Shown here piece by piece: positions 36,626 to 46,500 of a stretch of 64,000 nucleotides of DNA. The DNA lies in NCBI RefSeq assembly GCF_002752675.1, contig NZ_CP024608.1, forward strand, positions 6,634,001 through 6,698,000, read 5' to 3'. This DNA comes from Massilia violaceinigra (GTDB taxonomy: Bacteria; Pseudomonadota; Gammaproteobacteria; Burkholderiales; Burkholderiaceae_D). How positions within the stretch are numbered: the stretch's first letter is position 1; each line of letters begins with the position of its first letter. The notes under the pieces are model-generated. The model was not told the origin of the DNA and made no database searches. It worked only from the letters and a program-made list of their open reading frames with translations. The position numbers and the translations under genes were made by a program.

Positions 36626-37003
36626 TCAAGCCGCGCGCTCGGCGAAGACTTCCTTCGCCGCAAAAAGGCCATTGATGGCAGCGGGAAAGCCCGCGTACAA
36701 GGCCATCTGCATCATCACCTCCACGATTTCATCGCGCGTGCAGCCGACATTGAGCGCGCCATGAATATGCACCCGCAGCTGCGGCGCCGCCGTGCCGAGC
36801 GCGCACAGGGCTGCGATCGTGGCTATCTCGCGCGACCGCAAATCGAGGCCCGGACGCGAATAGATATCGCCAAAGCCAAACTCAATCAGCAGCCGGCCAA
36901 AATCGGGCGCGATACCGGCCAGGCTGGCGATCACTCTTTCGCCCTGCTCGCCATCGATTTCCTTCAGCTTGGCCCAGCCGCGTGCGTAGCGGTCCTTGTC
37001 CAT
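36626..37003 (-). CDS. Carboxymuconolactone decarboxylase family protein
   Basis: A 125-residue helical protein with the CMD fold (AhpD superfamily). The segment [21 protein letters not shown] carries the conserved His and Cys of the family, but not the CxxC of AhpD-type peroxidases, so it is closer to 4-carboxymuconolactone decarboxylase-like enzymes, which act in aromatic degradation. No pathway neighbours are present; real substrate unknown. AAGGAGAA precedes ATG 37003. It is divergent from the LysE gene, with a clear dyad between them. Confidence 0.85.
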   Translation of the reverse strand: MDKDRYARGWAKLKEIDGEQGERVIASLAGIAPDFGRLLIEFGFGDIYSRPGLDLRSREIATIAALCALGTAAPQLRVHIHGALNVGCTRDEIVEVMMQMALYAGFPAAINGLFAAKEVFAERAA

Positions 37004-37075
37004 CGTCTTCTCCTTGTGGTGGTTGATGGAGCGACTGTAGGGCCAGCCGGCGCGATGGTCCAATACCGTTTATGT

Positions 37076-37092
37076 GATACCTTTTCGGTATC
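37076..37092. promoter_or_regulatory. GATACC-N5-GGTATC dyad, likely operator
   Basis: Perfect 6-bp inverted repeat with 5-base spacer in the 109-base region between the divergent CMD and LysE genes; another half-site (ataccg) lies at 37063-37068. A repressor of one or both genes is expected to bind here; no regulator gene is adjacent. Confidence 0.5.
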
Positions 37093-37112
37093 GAATCATC
37101 AAGGACGATCTC

Positions 37113-37730
37113 ATGGACGCCGCTACACTGACGCTGTTTGTTCCCGCCTGCTTTGCGCTGAATATGGCACCGGGCCCCAACAACCTGCTCTCGCTGAGCA
37201 ATGCGACGCGCTACGGTTTTCGCCAATCGTGCGCTGCGGGACTGGGCAGGCTGGTGGCATTCGCGGGGATGCTGGTCCTCGCTTCCGCCGGCCTGGCGGT
37301 GATCCTGCACACGTCCGAACTGCTGTTCTACGCGATCAAGATCGTGGGCGCGGCCTATCTGTTTTACCTGGCCGTACAACTGTGGCGCGCGCCAGCGGCG
37401 GCGCAGGATGCCGCGCAGTCGCCAGCCGCCGGCTTGTTCGGTCTTGCGCGCCAGGAGTTCCTGGTCGCTGCCGGCAACCCCAAGGCGATCCTGATCTTCA
37501 CCGCCTTCCTGCCGCAGTTCGTCAGCCCCGCCGAAGCATCCGCGCCGCAGTTTGCGGTGCTGGGTATCCTGTTCCTGCTGCTCGAACTGCTCGCCATCGC
37601 CGCCTACGCCTATATGGGCGTGCACCTGCGCCGCTGGTTTGCCCAGCCGCGCGGGCAGCGCATCTTCAACCGCAGTTGCGCGGTGCTGCTGGCCGGCGCG
37701 GGCACGGGCCTGCTGGCGGCGCGCCGCTAA
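37113..37730 (+). CDS. LysE/RhtB family transporter
   Basis: An inner-membrane exporter of amino acids or related metabolites, 205 residues with five to six hydrophobic helices. The family signature near the N-terminus (NMAPGPNNLLSLSNATRYGFRQS) is complete, and ALGNPKA-type NPKAILIFTAFLPQFV is present in the middle. AAGGA at 37101-37105 supports ATG 37113. Its 3' end overlaps the stop of the convergent M50-HlyD gene by four bases. The exported substrate cannot be predicted. Confidence 0.87.
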   Translation: MDAATLTLFVPACFALNMAPGPNNLLSLSNATRYGFRQSCAAGLGRLVAFAGMLVLASAGLAVILHTSELLFYAIKIVGAAYLFYLAVQLWRAPAAAQDAAQSPAAGLFGLARQEFLVAAGNPKAILIFTAFLPQFVSPAEASAPQFAVLGILFLLLELLAIAAYAYMGVHLRRWFAQPRGQRIFNRSCAVLLAGAGTGLLAARR

Positions 37731-39832
37731 AAACCAAGATAGGCGTTGATGGTGGCCAGCATGCCGGTCAGGCCGTCGAGTACCGGGTTGTGCGCCGCCG
37801 AGACGATCCTGACGCTGCCCGTCATGGTGCGGCCGGGCGCGGCCTGCGGTGCATCGATGTTGACGTCGACCGCGTAAAACGCGCCGTGCAGGCGTTCGCC
37901 GGCGGGCGTCTGCACGGCCGGCAGCGGCCCGTGCGAGAGCGATGTCAGGGCTCTTTCGGCGGCCGTGCTGCTGGCCGCCACGCTGACGGCGCGCACAGTT
38001 CCGCGCATGACCGTGAGCGGGTCCCCATCGGGAAAAAAGCGCACCATCGCGCCATTGCGCACCCGCCGGTAATCGACCTCGCGCACATACGCCACCGCCT
38101 GCAGAGTGGCACCATCGGCCGGCAGCAGGGTCGCGATCTTCTCGTTCATGCGCAGCCAGCGCCCTTCGACGATATGGGAAGGCAGGTCGCGCACGATGGC
38201 ATTGCGGCTGGCGCGCACGGTCAGGCGCGCGATCTCGGCCTGGACGCTGTCGCGTTCGACCATGCGCTCGGCCAGCGTTTGCTGCAGCACGTCGGACTGG
38301 TCGAACGTGCTGCTGTTGGTGGCCGCCTTGTCCAGGCGCGCCTGCGCTTCGCGGATGCGGGCTTCAAGCGTCACCAGCCGGTGGGCCAGCTCCGGCGAGG
38401 CCAGTTCGAGCACGATGTCGCCGGCCTTGACGCGCTGCCCATTGTGCACATGCAGCGCGCGCACCTGCGCACTCGCCGGCACGAACAGGTTCTGGCGCGC
38501 GGCCACCGTCAGGAACGCCGGCGCCTCGACCCGCCCCGACCAGGGCAGCACGGTCACCAGCAGCAGGCCGACCAGCGCCGCTCCGTACCAGCGGCGCCGC
38601 GCGCGCGTGATCTCGCTACGGCGCGGCCACATGGCGGCCAGTTCCGCCACCACCGGTTTGACGATGAACCAGCCGATTTCCACCGCCGCCAGCGGCACGC
38701 CGAGCAGCGGAGGAAAACTGATGAAGACAAAATAGGCGATCCCCAAGAACAGCACCAGCCGGTACAGGGCCGTGCCGAAACCGAAGCCAGCCAGTGCCCA
38801 CAGGGGCAGGCCGGCATGCGGCGCCGGGGGCTCGTTCAAGCCGATCCAGCGCCGCAGCACCATGCGCGCGGCGCGAAACGAGGCTTCCTGCAGGTTCGGA
38901 TAATCGAGCAGGTCCGACAGCAGGTAATAGCCGTCAAAGCGCATGAAGGGATTGAGGTTAATCACCAGCGACAGCACCCATGCGGTGCCGGCGATGATGA
39001 ACATCGCGCTTTGCAGCGGCCCTTCCGGCAGCAGCAGCCAGCCCCAGGTCGCCAGCACGGCAAATACCAGCTCGGTCGCAATGCCGGCCACGCTCACCTG
39101 CAGACGCGCGCGCCAGTCGGCCAGTTTCCAGATGTCGTTCACGTCGGTGTACAGCACGGGCCACAGCACCAGCAGCGCCACGCCGGTGCGCGTAACGCGC
39201 AGGCCCTGGCGCTTGGCCGCCACGCCATGGCCCACTTCATGGGTGGATTTGAGCAGGGCCAGCGACAGCGCGATCCACAGCGCCCCTTCGAGGCTGAAGG
39301 CGTAGCTGAAAGTAGCGCCGAAGCGGTCGGTCTGGGTCATCACCTGCCCCACGGCGATCAGCCCGAGCAGCGCGATGACGATCCAGAAGCCGGGCCGGAA
39401 GAGGAATTCCAGGCGCGGTGCCAGCCAGCCGTAGAAGCGGTCGGGATTGGCCAGCGGGACGCGCAGGAACAGGTAATTGTGCAGCAGCCAGCTGCCCCAC
39501 GGCGTGGGCGGCGGCGCGAGACTGGCCAGTGCCGCGGTGGCGCTGCGCTCGCGCCGCGCCAGCAACTGATGCTGGTGCAGGAACAGCAGCAGCGCCTCGA
39601 GGTTGGCCGCCTCCGGCGCGAGCGGCATCGCATCCTGCAAGGCCGCCAGCGCTGCGGCGCTGCTGCCAAGGTGCCAGTGCGCCAGCATCTGGAACTCGGC
39701 CTCGCCGATCTGGAAGAAGCGGTTGCGCAGCGGGTCGTACAGTCGCCACGATGGTGTGCCCAGGGGCGACGGCCCGGCCGCGAAAATCTCGATGTCGTCG
39801 CGCAGCGGCGGCAGGTGCTCGGGCAGCGCCAT
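37727..39832 (-). CDS. Site-2 protease (M50) fused to HlyD-type adaptor, PqqD-like N-terminus
   Basis: A 701-residue multi-pass membrane protein, last gene of the giant-protein operon. Residues 1-95 look like a PqqD-type winged helix (WRLYDPLRNRFFQIGEAEFQML), a fold that binds leader peptides in peptide-modification systems. A metalloprotease membrane domain follows, with zinc motif H198-EVG-H202 and the third ligand D300 in LNPFMRFDGYY, among about eight to ten hydrophobic helices. From about residue 410 a TM helix leads into an HlyD periplasmic part (lipoyl-like HVHNGQRVKAGDIVLEL, coiled coil, beta barrel). This YydH-like arrangement is associated with peptide export or processing. It is one base from the preceding gene, so co-translation is likely. 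Confidence 0.82.
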   Translation of the reverse strand: MALPEHLPPLRDDIEIFAAGPSPLGTPSWRLYDPLRNRFFQIGEAEFQMLAHWHLGSSAAALAALQDAMPLAPEAANLEALLLFLHQHQLLARRERSATAALASLAPPPTPWGSWLLHNYLFLRVPLANPDRFYGWLAPRLEFLFRPGFWIVIALLGLIAVGQVMTQTDRFGATFSYAFSLEGALWIALSLALLKSTHEVGHGVAAKRQGLRVTRTGVALLVLWPVLYTDVNDIWKLADWRARLQVSVAGIATELVFAVLATWGWLLLPEGPLQSAMFIIAGTAWVLSLVINLNPFMRFDGYYLLSDLLDYPNLQEASFRAARMVLRRWIGLNEPPAPHAGLPLWALAGFGFGTALYRLVLFLGIAYFVFISFPPLLGVPLAAVEIGWFIVKPVVAELAAMWPRRSEITRARRRWYGAALVGLLLVTVLPWSGRVEAPAFLTVAARQNLFVPASAQVRALHVHNGQRVKAGDIVLELASPELAHRLVTLEARIREAQARLDKAATNSSTFDQSDVLQQTLAERMVERDSVQAEIARLTVRASRNAIVRDLPSHIVEGRWLRMNEKIATLLPADGATLQAVAYVREVDYRRVRNGAMVRFFPDGDPLTVMRGTVRAVSVAASSTAAERALTSLSHGPLPAVQTPAGERLHGAFYAVDVNIDAPQAAPGRTMTGSVRIVSAAHNPVLDGLTGMLATINAYLGF

Positions 39833-39833
39833 C

Positions 39834-41186
39834 TCAAAGGCCGATCAGCCGGCGCAGGGCTGCCAGCGGCCGACGCAGCATGTGGTATGCCAGCGGCGCG
39901 CGTTCGCCGTACAGACGCACCGTTCCCTTGAGCCCGAGCTGGGGCGGCTGCCCCGTGAAGTGCCCGCGCAGCCGGTAGGCGCTGCCGCCTTCGGGGGCGG
40001 TTTCGGTTTCGTAGCTGCTGCCGTCGAGCGTGGCCGGCACCGATGCCAGCGGCGCGGTATGCAGCGACAGGCTCATTTGCGCGCCGGGCATGAGCGCGAT
40101 CGCATCGGCCGGCGGCAGCCAGGCTTGCAGGGCCACGCGGGCCGGGTCGGCCAGGGTCATGATATGTTCACCGGTGACGACCGGTTTCCCTACCAGGTCG
40201 AGCGGGTCCGAAAACACCACCACTCCGTCGGCCGGGGCTTTGACGGTCAGGCGCTGAACCAGTTCGCCCAGATACGCCAGCTCGGCCTGTTTTTCCTCGA
40301 TCCGCGCCGACAGCGCGGCCACGTCGGCACGCGAGCCGTCGTCGCTGAAACCTTTCTGGCTCGAGCGCAGCCAGTCGGCGCGTGCGATGTCGAGCGATTT
40401 GGTCGCCACCGCGAGGCGGTTGCGCACCCCGGTGTCGTCGAGGGCAAACAGCGCCTGGCCCGTCTTGACGGCCTGGTTGGGCCGCACCAGCACTGCGCGG
40501 ATCGGCGCGTCGGCCGGCGCAGCCAGCACCAGCGGCGCCAGCGCCACCACTTCGCCGCTGACCACCACCGACATGCGCAGGGGCAGCAATAGCAGCAGCG
40601 ACAGCGCCAGCACGCCGAAACGCAGGCGGCGGCTGCTCCAGCGCTTGCGCAGTCGCGCGCGCAAATTGCGGTGTTGGCGCCGCCAGCCCCACAAGGCGTG
40701 GCCATGAAAGATGGCCGCTTCCTGCAGCAGCGCCACCTCGTGCGGCTCGAACGGCGTGGCGCGCGCCAGGCACATGACACCCGGCCACGGCTCGCCCGGC
40801 GACGGCAGCGGAAGCCACAGCAAATGCGCAGGCAACCACTCGCTCCACTGGCTGGCCAGGCGCTCGGGAAAATCGGCTGGACCCAGTGCGGCCGCCTGCG
40901 TGCGCGCCTCCGGCAGCTGTTTAATGCGATGTGCGGCCAAGGCATTCATCCACAGCACGAACGGGCTGTCGCCTTCAATTCGCGCCAGGCCGGAAGCGTG
41001 GGTGACCCTGCCGCCGCCAACGTCCGATGGTTGCCACAGCAGCGCCAGATGGTAGGGCAGCAGCTGGAAGGTCTGGTTGACGATCGCGTACGCGGCCAGG
41101 TCTTCGCTGCGTGCCTGGCTGACGTCGCGCGCCAGCGACAGCAGGCCTGCCAGCAGGTCGGCGCGCGCGTCCACGCTAGCGTTCAT
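39834..41186 (-). CDS. GAF domain-HlyD fusion, membrane adaptor
   Basis: A 450-residue inner-membrane protein. Residues about 8-170 are cytoplasmic and GAF-like (SLARDVSQARSEDLAAYAIVNQTFQLLPYHLALLWQ), a TM helix lies at about 190-206, then the periplasmic HlyD pattern: lipoyl-like APADAPIRAVLVRPNQAVKTGQALFALDD, coiled coil, barrel (ADGVVVFSDPLDLVGKPV). It would couple a cytoplasmic signal or partner to the channel. The gene overlaps the previous one by 11 bases. A sensory domain fused to an export adaptor is not usual in ordinary type I systems. Confidence 0.8.
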   Translation of the reverse strand: MNASVDARADLLAGLLSLARDVSQARSEDLAAYAIVNQTFQLLPYHLALLWQPSDVGGGRVTHASGLARIEGDSPFVLWMNALAAHRIKQLPEARTQAAALGPADFPERLASQWSEWLPAHLLWLPLPSPGEPWPGVMCLARATPFEPHEVALLQEAAIFHGHALWGWRRQHRNLRARLRKRWSSRRLRFGVLALSLLLLLPLRMSVVVSGEVVALAPLVLAAPADAPIRAVLVRPNQAVKTGQALFALDDTGVRNRLAVATKSLDIARADWLRSSQKGFSDDGSRADVAALSARIEEKQAELAYLGELVQRLTVKAPADGVVVFSDPLDLVGKPVVTGEHIMTLADPARVALQAWLPPADAIALMPGAQMSLSLHTAPLASVPATLDGSSYETETAPEGGSAYRLRGHFTGQPPQLGLKGTVRLYGERAPLAYHMLRRPLAALRRLIGL

Positions 41187-41943
41187 TGAACTGCGCCGTC
41201 CCGCTCATGCCGGCGATGAGTTCCGGATGCTTGCCTTCGACCGCGCCGGTCAGTTCGACCGTGCGGCTCGCCGGATCGACGCGCCCATTGATCACACGCA
41301 CGCGCGCCGGGTAGCTCTTGCCGGTTTCGTCGACGACGATGGTGAACGCGGCGCCCTCCCCCAGCCAGCTGAGCCAGCGCGATGGCACGTGCAGCTGGAA
41401 GCGGAAGGCGCTGTTGTCGATCAGCTCCAGCAAGGGCTGGCCGGCGGCCACGGTTTCGTGGGCGCGCGCGCGCAGGCGCACCAGGCGCCCCGAAAACGGC
41501 GCGCTGATGCTGCAGTAACCCATTTGTGCCTTGACCACGTTCACCTGGGCCAGCGCCTTGTCGACCGCGCTGGCGGCCAGGCGTACATCGAGTTCGCTGG
41601 CCGAGCGGTAGCTTTTCAGTTCCTGCTTGCTGGCGTTGGTTTCGCGCGCGGAGGCCAGTTCCGATTCGCTCATTTTCAGCCGCGCGGCCTGTTCGGCGCA
41701 GTCGAAGCGGACCAGCGTGTCGCCCTTGCGAATGCGGCTGCCCAGCGCCGCCGGCAAGGCCACGATGCGCGCCGCGATCTGGCTGGAGATGACCGCTTCG
41801 TTTTCCGGCACCAGCAGCACCCGGATCGGATCGCCGCTTTTTGCCGCCGGCGCGGGCACAGGCGCCTTGGTCTGGGCCATGACCAGCGCCGGCAGAAGAA
41901 CAGCACATAGCGAGAAGGCGCATACCGTCGGCATGCGCGTCAT
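41176..41943 (-). CDS. HlyD/RND-type periplasmic adaptor protein
   Basis: A 255-residue exported adaptor (signal peptide ending LVMAQ). The split lipoyl domain surrounds a short coiled coil (about 90-135); key stretch GSRIRKGDTLVRFDC and, on the other side, CSISAPFSGRLVRLRARAHETVAAGQPLLEL. It has no TM anchor besides the signal, so would act as soluble periplasmic sleeve of the envelope channel. Overlaps tolC by four bases (ATGA) and the GAF-HlyD gene by eleven, so the three are surely translated as one unit. Confidence 0.85.
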   Translation of the reverse strand: MTRMPTVCAFSLCAVLLPALVMAQTKAPVPAPAAKSGDPIRVLLVPENEAVISSQIAARIVALPAALGSRIRKGDTLVRFDCAEQAARLKMSESELASARETNASKQELKSYRSASELDVRLAASAVDKALAQVNVVKAQMGYCSISAPFSGRLVRLRARAHETVAAGQPLLELIDNSAFRFQLHVPSRWLSWLGEGAAFTIVVDETGKSYPARVRVINGRVDPASRTVELTGAVEGKHPELIAGMSGTAQFNER

Positions 41944-43451
41944 GGTTTGGAGCTCTCCTGGGTCCGCAGAATCTGGTCGACGCTCCAGCGTTGCAGGCTC
42001 CGGTCCAGGCCCGCCGAGAAGTCGGCAAGGCTGGCCGCCTGCGATGGGATGGCCAGGTCGACGCCCATCGAATTGAGCATGCGCGCATGTGCGGCCTGCA
42101 TCGCGGCCTGCGAGTTGGCGCGCTGGAGGCTGGAAAGCACTGCACGCGCCTGCGCGCGAATCGCTTCGAGCTCGTTTTCGGCCGAACTCTTGACGGCGTT
42201 CGCCATCTGCGTGTTGATGCGCTGATCGATCCCGTCGAGACGGCGCGCCAGTTCGAATTCCTCGATGCTCTGGCGATAGCGCTCGGCGGCGATGCGCACC
42301 TGCGCCATCACGGCCATGGTCAGGGCCGCGCGGCGCGTGTCGTCGACCTTGACCTGGGCCTCGTGCTGGCGGCGCGCGGCCGGCAGCGAGAACGCCTTGA
42401 ACAGGTTGAACGAGACGCGCAGGCCCGATTCGTACCAGCTGTTGTGGTACAGATATTTGTTCGAGTCGTACTGGAAGCCCGTGTCGAACGACAGGCCGGG
42501 CAGGATGCTGAGCATCGTCTTGCGCATTTCGAGCGCGCTGTTACGCAGGCGGTAGTCTTCTTCACGCAGTTCGGCGCGATTGACCAGCGCATAGTCTTCT
42601 ATACGCGGCAACGCAGCCACGTCCAGCATCGGCGGCATGGCCGGCTCGGCGCCGCTGTCCTTGAGGCGGAACGCGATGCCCGGACGCAGATTCATCAGCG
42701 CCGCCAGTTCGATGCGCGCGCTTTCCAGTTCGTTGCGGCGGCTGCGCAACTGCTGCACGATTTCGAGCAGGCCGCGCTGGTAGATCAGCGCCTGCAGCGG
42801 CGGCATCAGGCGCTTCTCTTCGATCTTCTTCGAATCGGTCAGCGCCGTCTCGGCCACGCCATGCAGGCGGTCGATCTCCGCGGTCCAGCGCTGCGCCGCC
42901 ATCGCGCGCCAGTAGGCGGTGTAGACCTCCTGCGTGATGTTCTGCAGCGTCTTGCGGCGCCGTTCCTCGGCGATCAGCGCCTGGTTGGCGCTTTGCTGCG
43001 CGCGCACGTAGCTCAGGCCGAAATCGAGCGCGTTCCACGAAAAGGTCAGCTGGTCGGTGTTGCGGCTGCGTTCCTGGGCCACCGACACGTCGGTCTGGAC
43101 CACCCCGGTGCGCAAGTTCATCGCGGTCCCACCCGGATCGTTGTTGCGGGTGGTGTAGCCGGCCGCCGCGGTCAGGCGCGGCAGCATGTCGTAGAACCCC
43201 AGGTCGAGCTGACTTTTCAGCAGCGCGTTTTCCATCAGCTTAACGCGGTTCTCCAGGTTGTACTGGTAGGCGCGCGCCAGCACGTCGGCGAAACTGAGCT
43301 CGCCGCTGACCGGCTCCTGGTCGCGGAACATCGCCTGCTGGTCGCTGCTCACGCGCGCCTGTCGCTCGGCCTCGGTGGTCACCACCGGGGTGAGGGTACA
43401 ACCGGCCAGCATGGCGGCGGCGAGAGCAAGCGGCATCACTTTGATGAGCAT
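41940..43451 (-). CDS. TolC-family outer membrane factor, lipoprotein
   Basis: A 503-residue outer-membrane channel protein with lipobox (LAAAMLAGC) and two OEP repeats of long helices and beta strands. TolC likeness is evident from the coiled-coil helices rich in Ala, Glu, Arg and Gln, the LARAYQYNLENRV motif and the C-terminal LNSMGVDL. It should form the exit duct for the giant protein encoded 51 bases upstream. I start at 43451, where GGGAAC precedes the ATG and the lipobox is well placed; the frame opens earlier at 43481 with no better site. Confidence 0.88.
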   Translation of the reverse strand: MLIKVMPLALAAAMLAGCTLTPVVTTEAERQARVSSDQQAMFRDQEPVSGELSFADVLARAYQYNLENRVKLMENALLKSQLDLGFYDMLPRLTAAAGYTTRNNDPGGTAMNLRTGVVQTDVSVAQERSRNTDQLTFSWNALDFGLSYVRAQQSANQALIAEERRRKTLQNITQEVYTAYWRAMAAQRWTAEIDRLHGVAETALTDSKKIEEKRLMPPLQALIYQRGLLEIVQQLRSRRNELESARIELAALMNLRPGIAFRLKDSGAEPAMPPMLDVAALPRIEDYALVNRAELREEDYRLRNSALEMRKTMLSILPGLSFDTGFQYDSNKYLYHNSWYESGLRVSFNLFKAFSLPAARRQHEAQVKVDDTRRAALTMAVMAQVRIAAERYRQSIEEFELARRLDGIDQRINTQMANAVKSSAENELEAIRAQARAVLSSLQRANSQAAMQAAHARMLNSMGVDLAIPSQAASLADFSAGLDRSLQRWSVDQILRTQESSKP

Positions 43452-43502
43452 GGAAGGTTCCCTGTGGTGTGGTTGGTTCATGTCGGTCGGGCTTCTCCGG
43501 AG

Positions 43503-46500
43503 TTAGCGCTGGCGCGCCGCGAGCGCCAGCAATTGGTCGCGTCCCTGCGTTTGCCGGGCGTGCGCATTGGCGATCTGTGCCACCAGACCGGTCTTGCCGG
43601 GGCGCGCAGCCTCGCCCGCATCGGCGCTGCCGCCAGGCCGTGGCGGTGCCCCCTCCAGCGCTGCCTCCGGGCCCCGATACTCCTTGGCGCCCTGCTGGAC
43701 CTGGCCCGCCTCCGACTTGATGGTAAAGCGGATCGTGCGCTTGGCTTTGACGTCGCTGCCATCGGCATCGCGCAGCTTGAGGCCACGGATCACTTTCTCG
43801 TATTCGGTCACCGAGGCGCCGCCGCTCAGCACCATGGTGCCGGTGGCGGCGTCGAATACCGACGTGATGTTGGGCGAGGAGACGGTCAGGGCCAGCTGGT
43901 CGCGCTGCGGCACCAGGCCATCGTCGATGCGCACCACGGCCGAAACCAGCCGCACCGTATCCTTGTCGGCGGCGCTGCCGTCGGCCTGGCGCACATTGAT
44001 CGAGAAGCCGGCGCCGATGTCGCTCGGGTTGAACGATTCCCCCACGCGCGAGGTACCGGTCGCGGTGTTGCCGGTCTCGATTTCGAATACGCTGACGCGT
44101 ACCGGCTCCTGCGTCAGCAGGCCGGTGGCGCGCAAGCCGCTCGCCAGCACCGGGGAAGGCACGCCGGCCGCCACCAGCGGCATGCCCGGCGCCAGCACGG
44201 CGCTGTCGAGCGGCGCCGGGCCTGGCGCCTGCGCAGGCGCCGCATCCGGCGCCACGGGCGCGTCGACGATGACGGGAGCGACAGGCGCAGTGACGCCGGT
44301 CGAATTTGCATCGGCGCCCAACAGCGGTTCAGCGGCCGGCAGGGTATCGGGCGTAAAGACGATGCCGGTATCGGTCAGCGTGACGGCGCGCGTGCTGGCG
44401 CCGCCCGCGTTACCGGCGGCGTCGGTCAGGCGCGTGACGATGCTCCAGTTGCCGCCATGTGCGCCCGTGTCAGGCGCGTTCCAGCCAGTCCCGCCGACCG
44501 TTGCCGGCACCCAGCTGGCGCCGCCATCAAAGCTCACTTCCAGCAGCTCGCCGGCAGCCAGCGGTGCCGAAACGGTGCCGCTGACGGTGCGCCCCGCTCC
44601 GCCATCGCTGGTAATAAAGTCGCCGGCGGCGTCGGTGTCACGCTCCATCGTCTCGATGGTGACGGTTTGCGCGGGCGCGCTGGTATCGATGCGCAGCGCG
44701 TAGCCGGCTGACGGTACGCCGGCGCGCCCGGTCGCGCTGTTTTCCACGCGTGCCGTGTAGCTGACGCTGGCGCCATCGGCCAAGGCGCTGTCGGCGTAGC
44801 TCCAGGCGGTACCGGTGACGCTGGCCGTGCCGATGCGTACGCCATTGCGGTAGACCGCAAGCACTTCATTCGGGCCGAGTGCCGCGGACAACGCCCCGCT
44901 CACGCCTGGCGCACTATCGTTGGTTGCGCCGCCGTTGGCGACGGTGCCGGTCACGGGACCGACATCGTCAACGACGGTCGTGATGGTCACGCTTTGCGCC
45001 GGCGCACCCAGGTCGATCGTGATGCTGTACGGGGCCGAGGCGGTGCTGTTGATACCTGTGACGCTGTTTTCCACACGCGCCGTGTAGGCGTACGTGGCGC
45101 CGTCCGCCAGGCCGCTGTCGGCATAAGTCCATGCCGCGCCGCTGACGCTGGCGTTGCCGATGCGCGTGCCGTCGCGGTAGACAGCCACCACCTCGTTCGC
45201 ACCCGGCGCCAGGGCCAGGGCCAGCGTGCCGGCCAGCAGCGGCGTGGTGTCGTTGCTGATGCCGCCGCTGGCCACCGTGCCAGTCGAAGGCGCAGCGTCA
45301 TCGGTGATGCTGCTGATGCCAACCGCCTGCACCGGGTCGGCCTGCAGCACCACCGCGCGCGCCGCGGCGCCGCCAGTATTGCCGGCCGCGTCGACGATGC
45401 GCGTCGTGATAGTCCAGTTGGCGCTGTGGGCCGCCGCATCAAGGGCAGACCAGCCGGTGCCGCTGACGCTGGCCACGACCCAGCTTGCGCCATCGTCGAA
45501 GCTGGCCTGCAGCACTTCGCCGGTGCCGAGCACCGAAGACAATGTGCCCGTCACCACGCGTCCCGCGCCGCCGTCGCCGGTGACAAAGTCGCCGGCAATG
45601 CCACTGTCGCGTGTCATCGCCACGATGACGACGCCCTGCGCAGGCGCGCTGGCGTCGATGCTCACCGCGTATGCGCCGGAAGCGCTGCCTGCCAGCGTTG
45701 TAACGAGGTTTTCCACCTGGGCGGTGTAGCTGTAGCTGGCGCCGTCGAGCAGGCCGCCATCGGCGAAGGTCCAGGCGCCACCCAGCACGCTGGCGTTACC
45801 GATGCGGGTGCCGTTGCGGTACACCGCCAGCACCTCGTTCGCACCCAGCGGCGCGGATATGGTGCCGCTCACCCCAGGCGCGGTATCGTTGGTGACGCCG
45901 CCGCTCGCGACCGTGCCGGTCAGCGCCGCGACATCGTCGGCGATGGCGGTAACGGCCACTGTCTGCACGGGCGCGCCGGACAGAATGACATCCCGGCTGA
46001 CGGCCGGGCCGACATTGCCGGCGCTGTCGACGATGCGCGCCGAGATGGTCCAGCCGGCGGCATGCGCAGCGCTGTCGGTGCTCGCCCAGGCGCTGCCGGT
46101 CACGGTTGCGAGGCTCCAGGTGACGCCGCCATCATGACTGATTTCGAGCACATCGCCGGTTCCCAGCGGCGCCGTGAGCGTGCCGCTGACCACGCGGCCG
46201 GCGGCGCCATCGCTGGTGATGAAGTCGCCCGCAATGCCGCTGTCGCGCGTCATGGCGGCGATGGCCACGCCCTGCGCCGGCGCGGCGGTATCGACCACGA
46301 TCGTGTAGGCGTTCGATGGTGTGCCGGTCGATGGCGTAGCGGTATTGTCGATGCGCGCGGTGTAGCTGTACGTGGCGCCGTTCACCAGGGCGCTGTCGGT
46401 GAAGCTCCAGGTGGCGCCGCTAACGCTTGCATTGCCGATCTTGACCCCGTCGCGCAGCACGGACACGATCTCGTTCGCGCCAAGCGGCGCGGACAGCGTG

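Noticed and set aside
36296..39931. 1211-codon plus-strand frame over LytTR, CMD, LysE and M50 genes
   Set aside because: It spans four well-supported genes on both strands and has GC-shadow composition.
41991..44711. 906-codon plus-strand frame across tolC and the giant gene's end
   Set aside because: Antisense to genes with clear families and overlapping starts.
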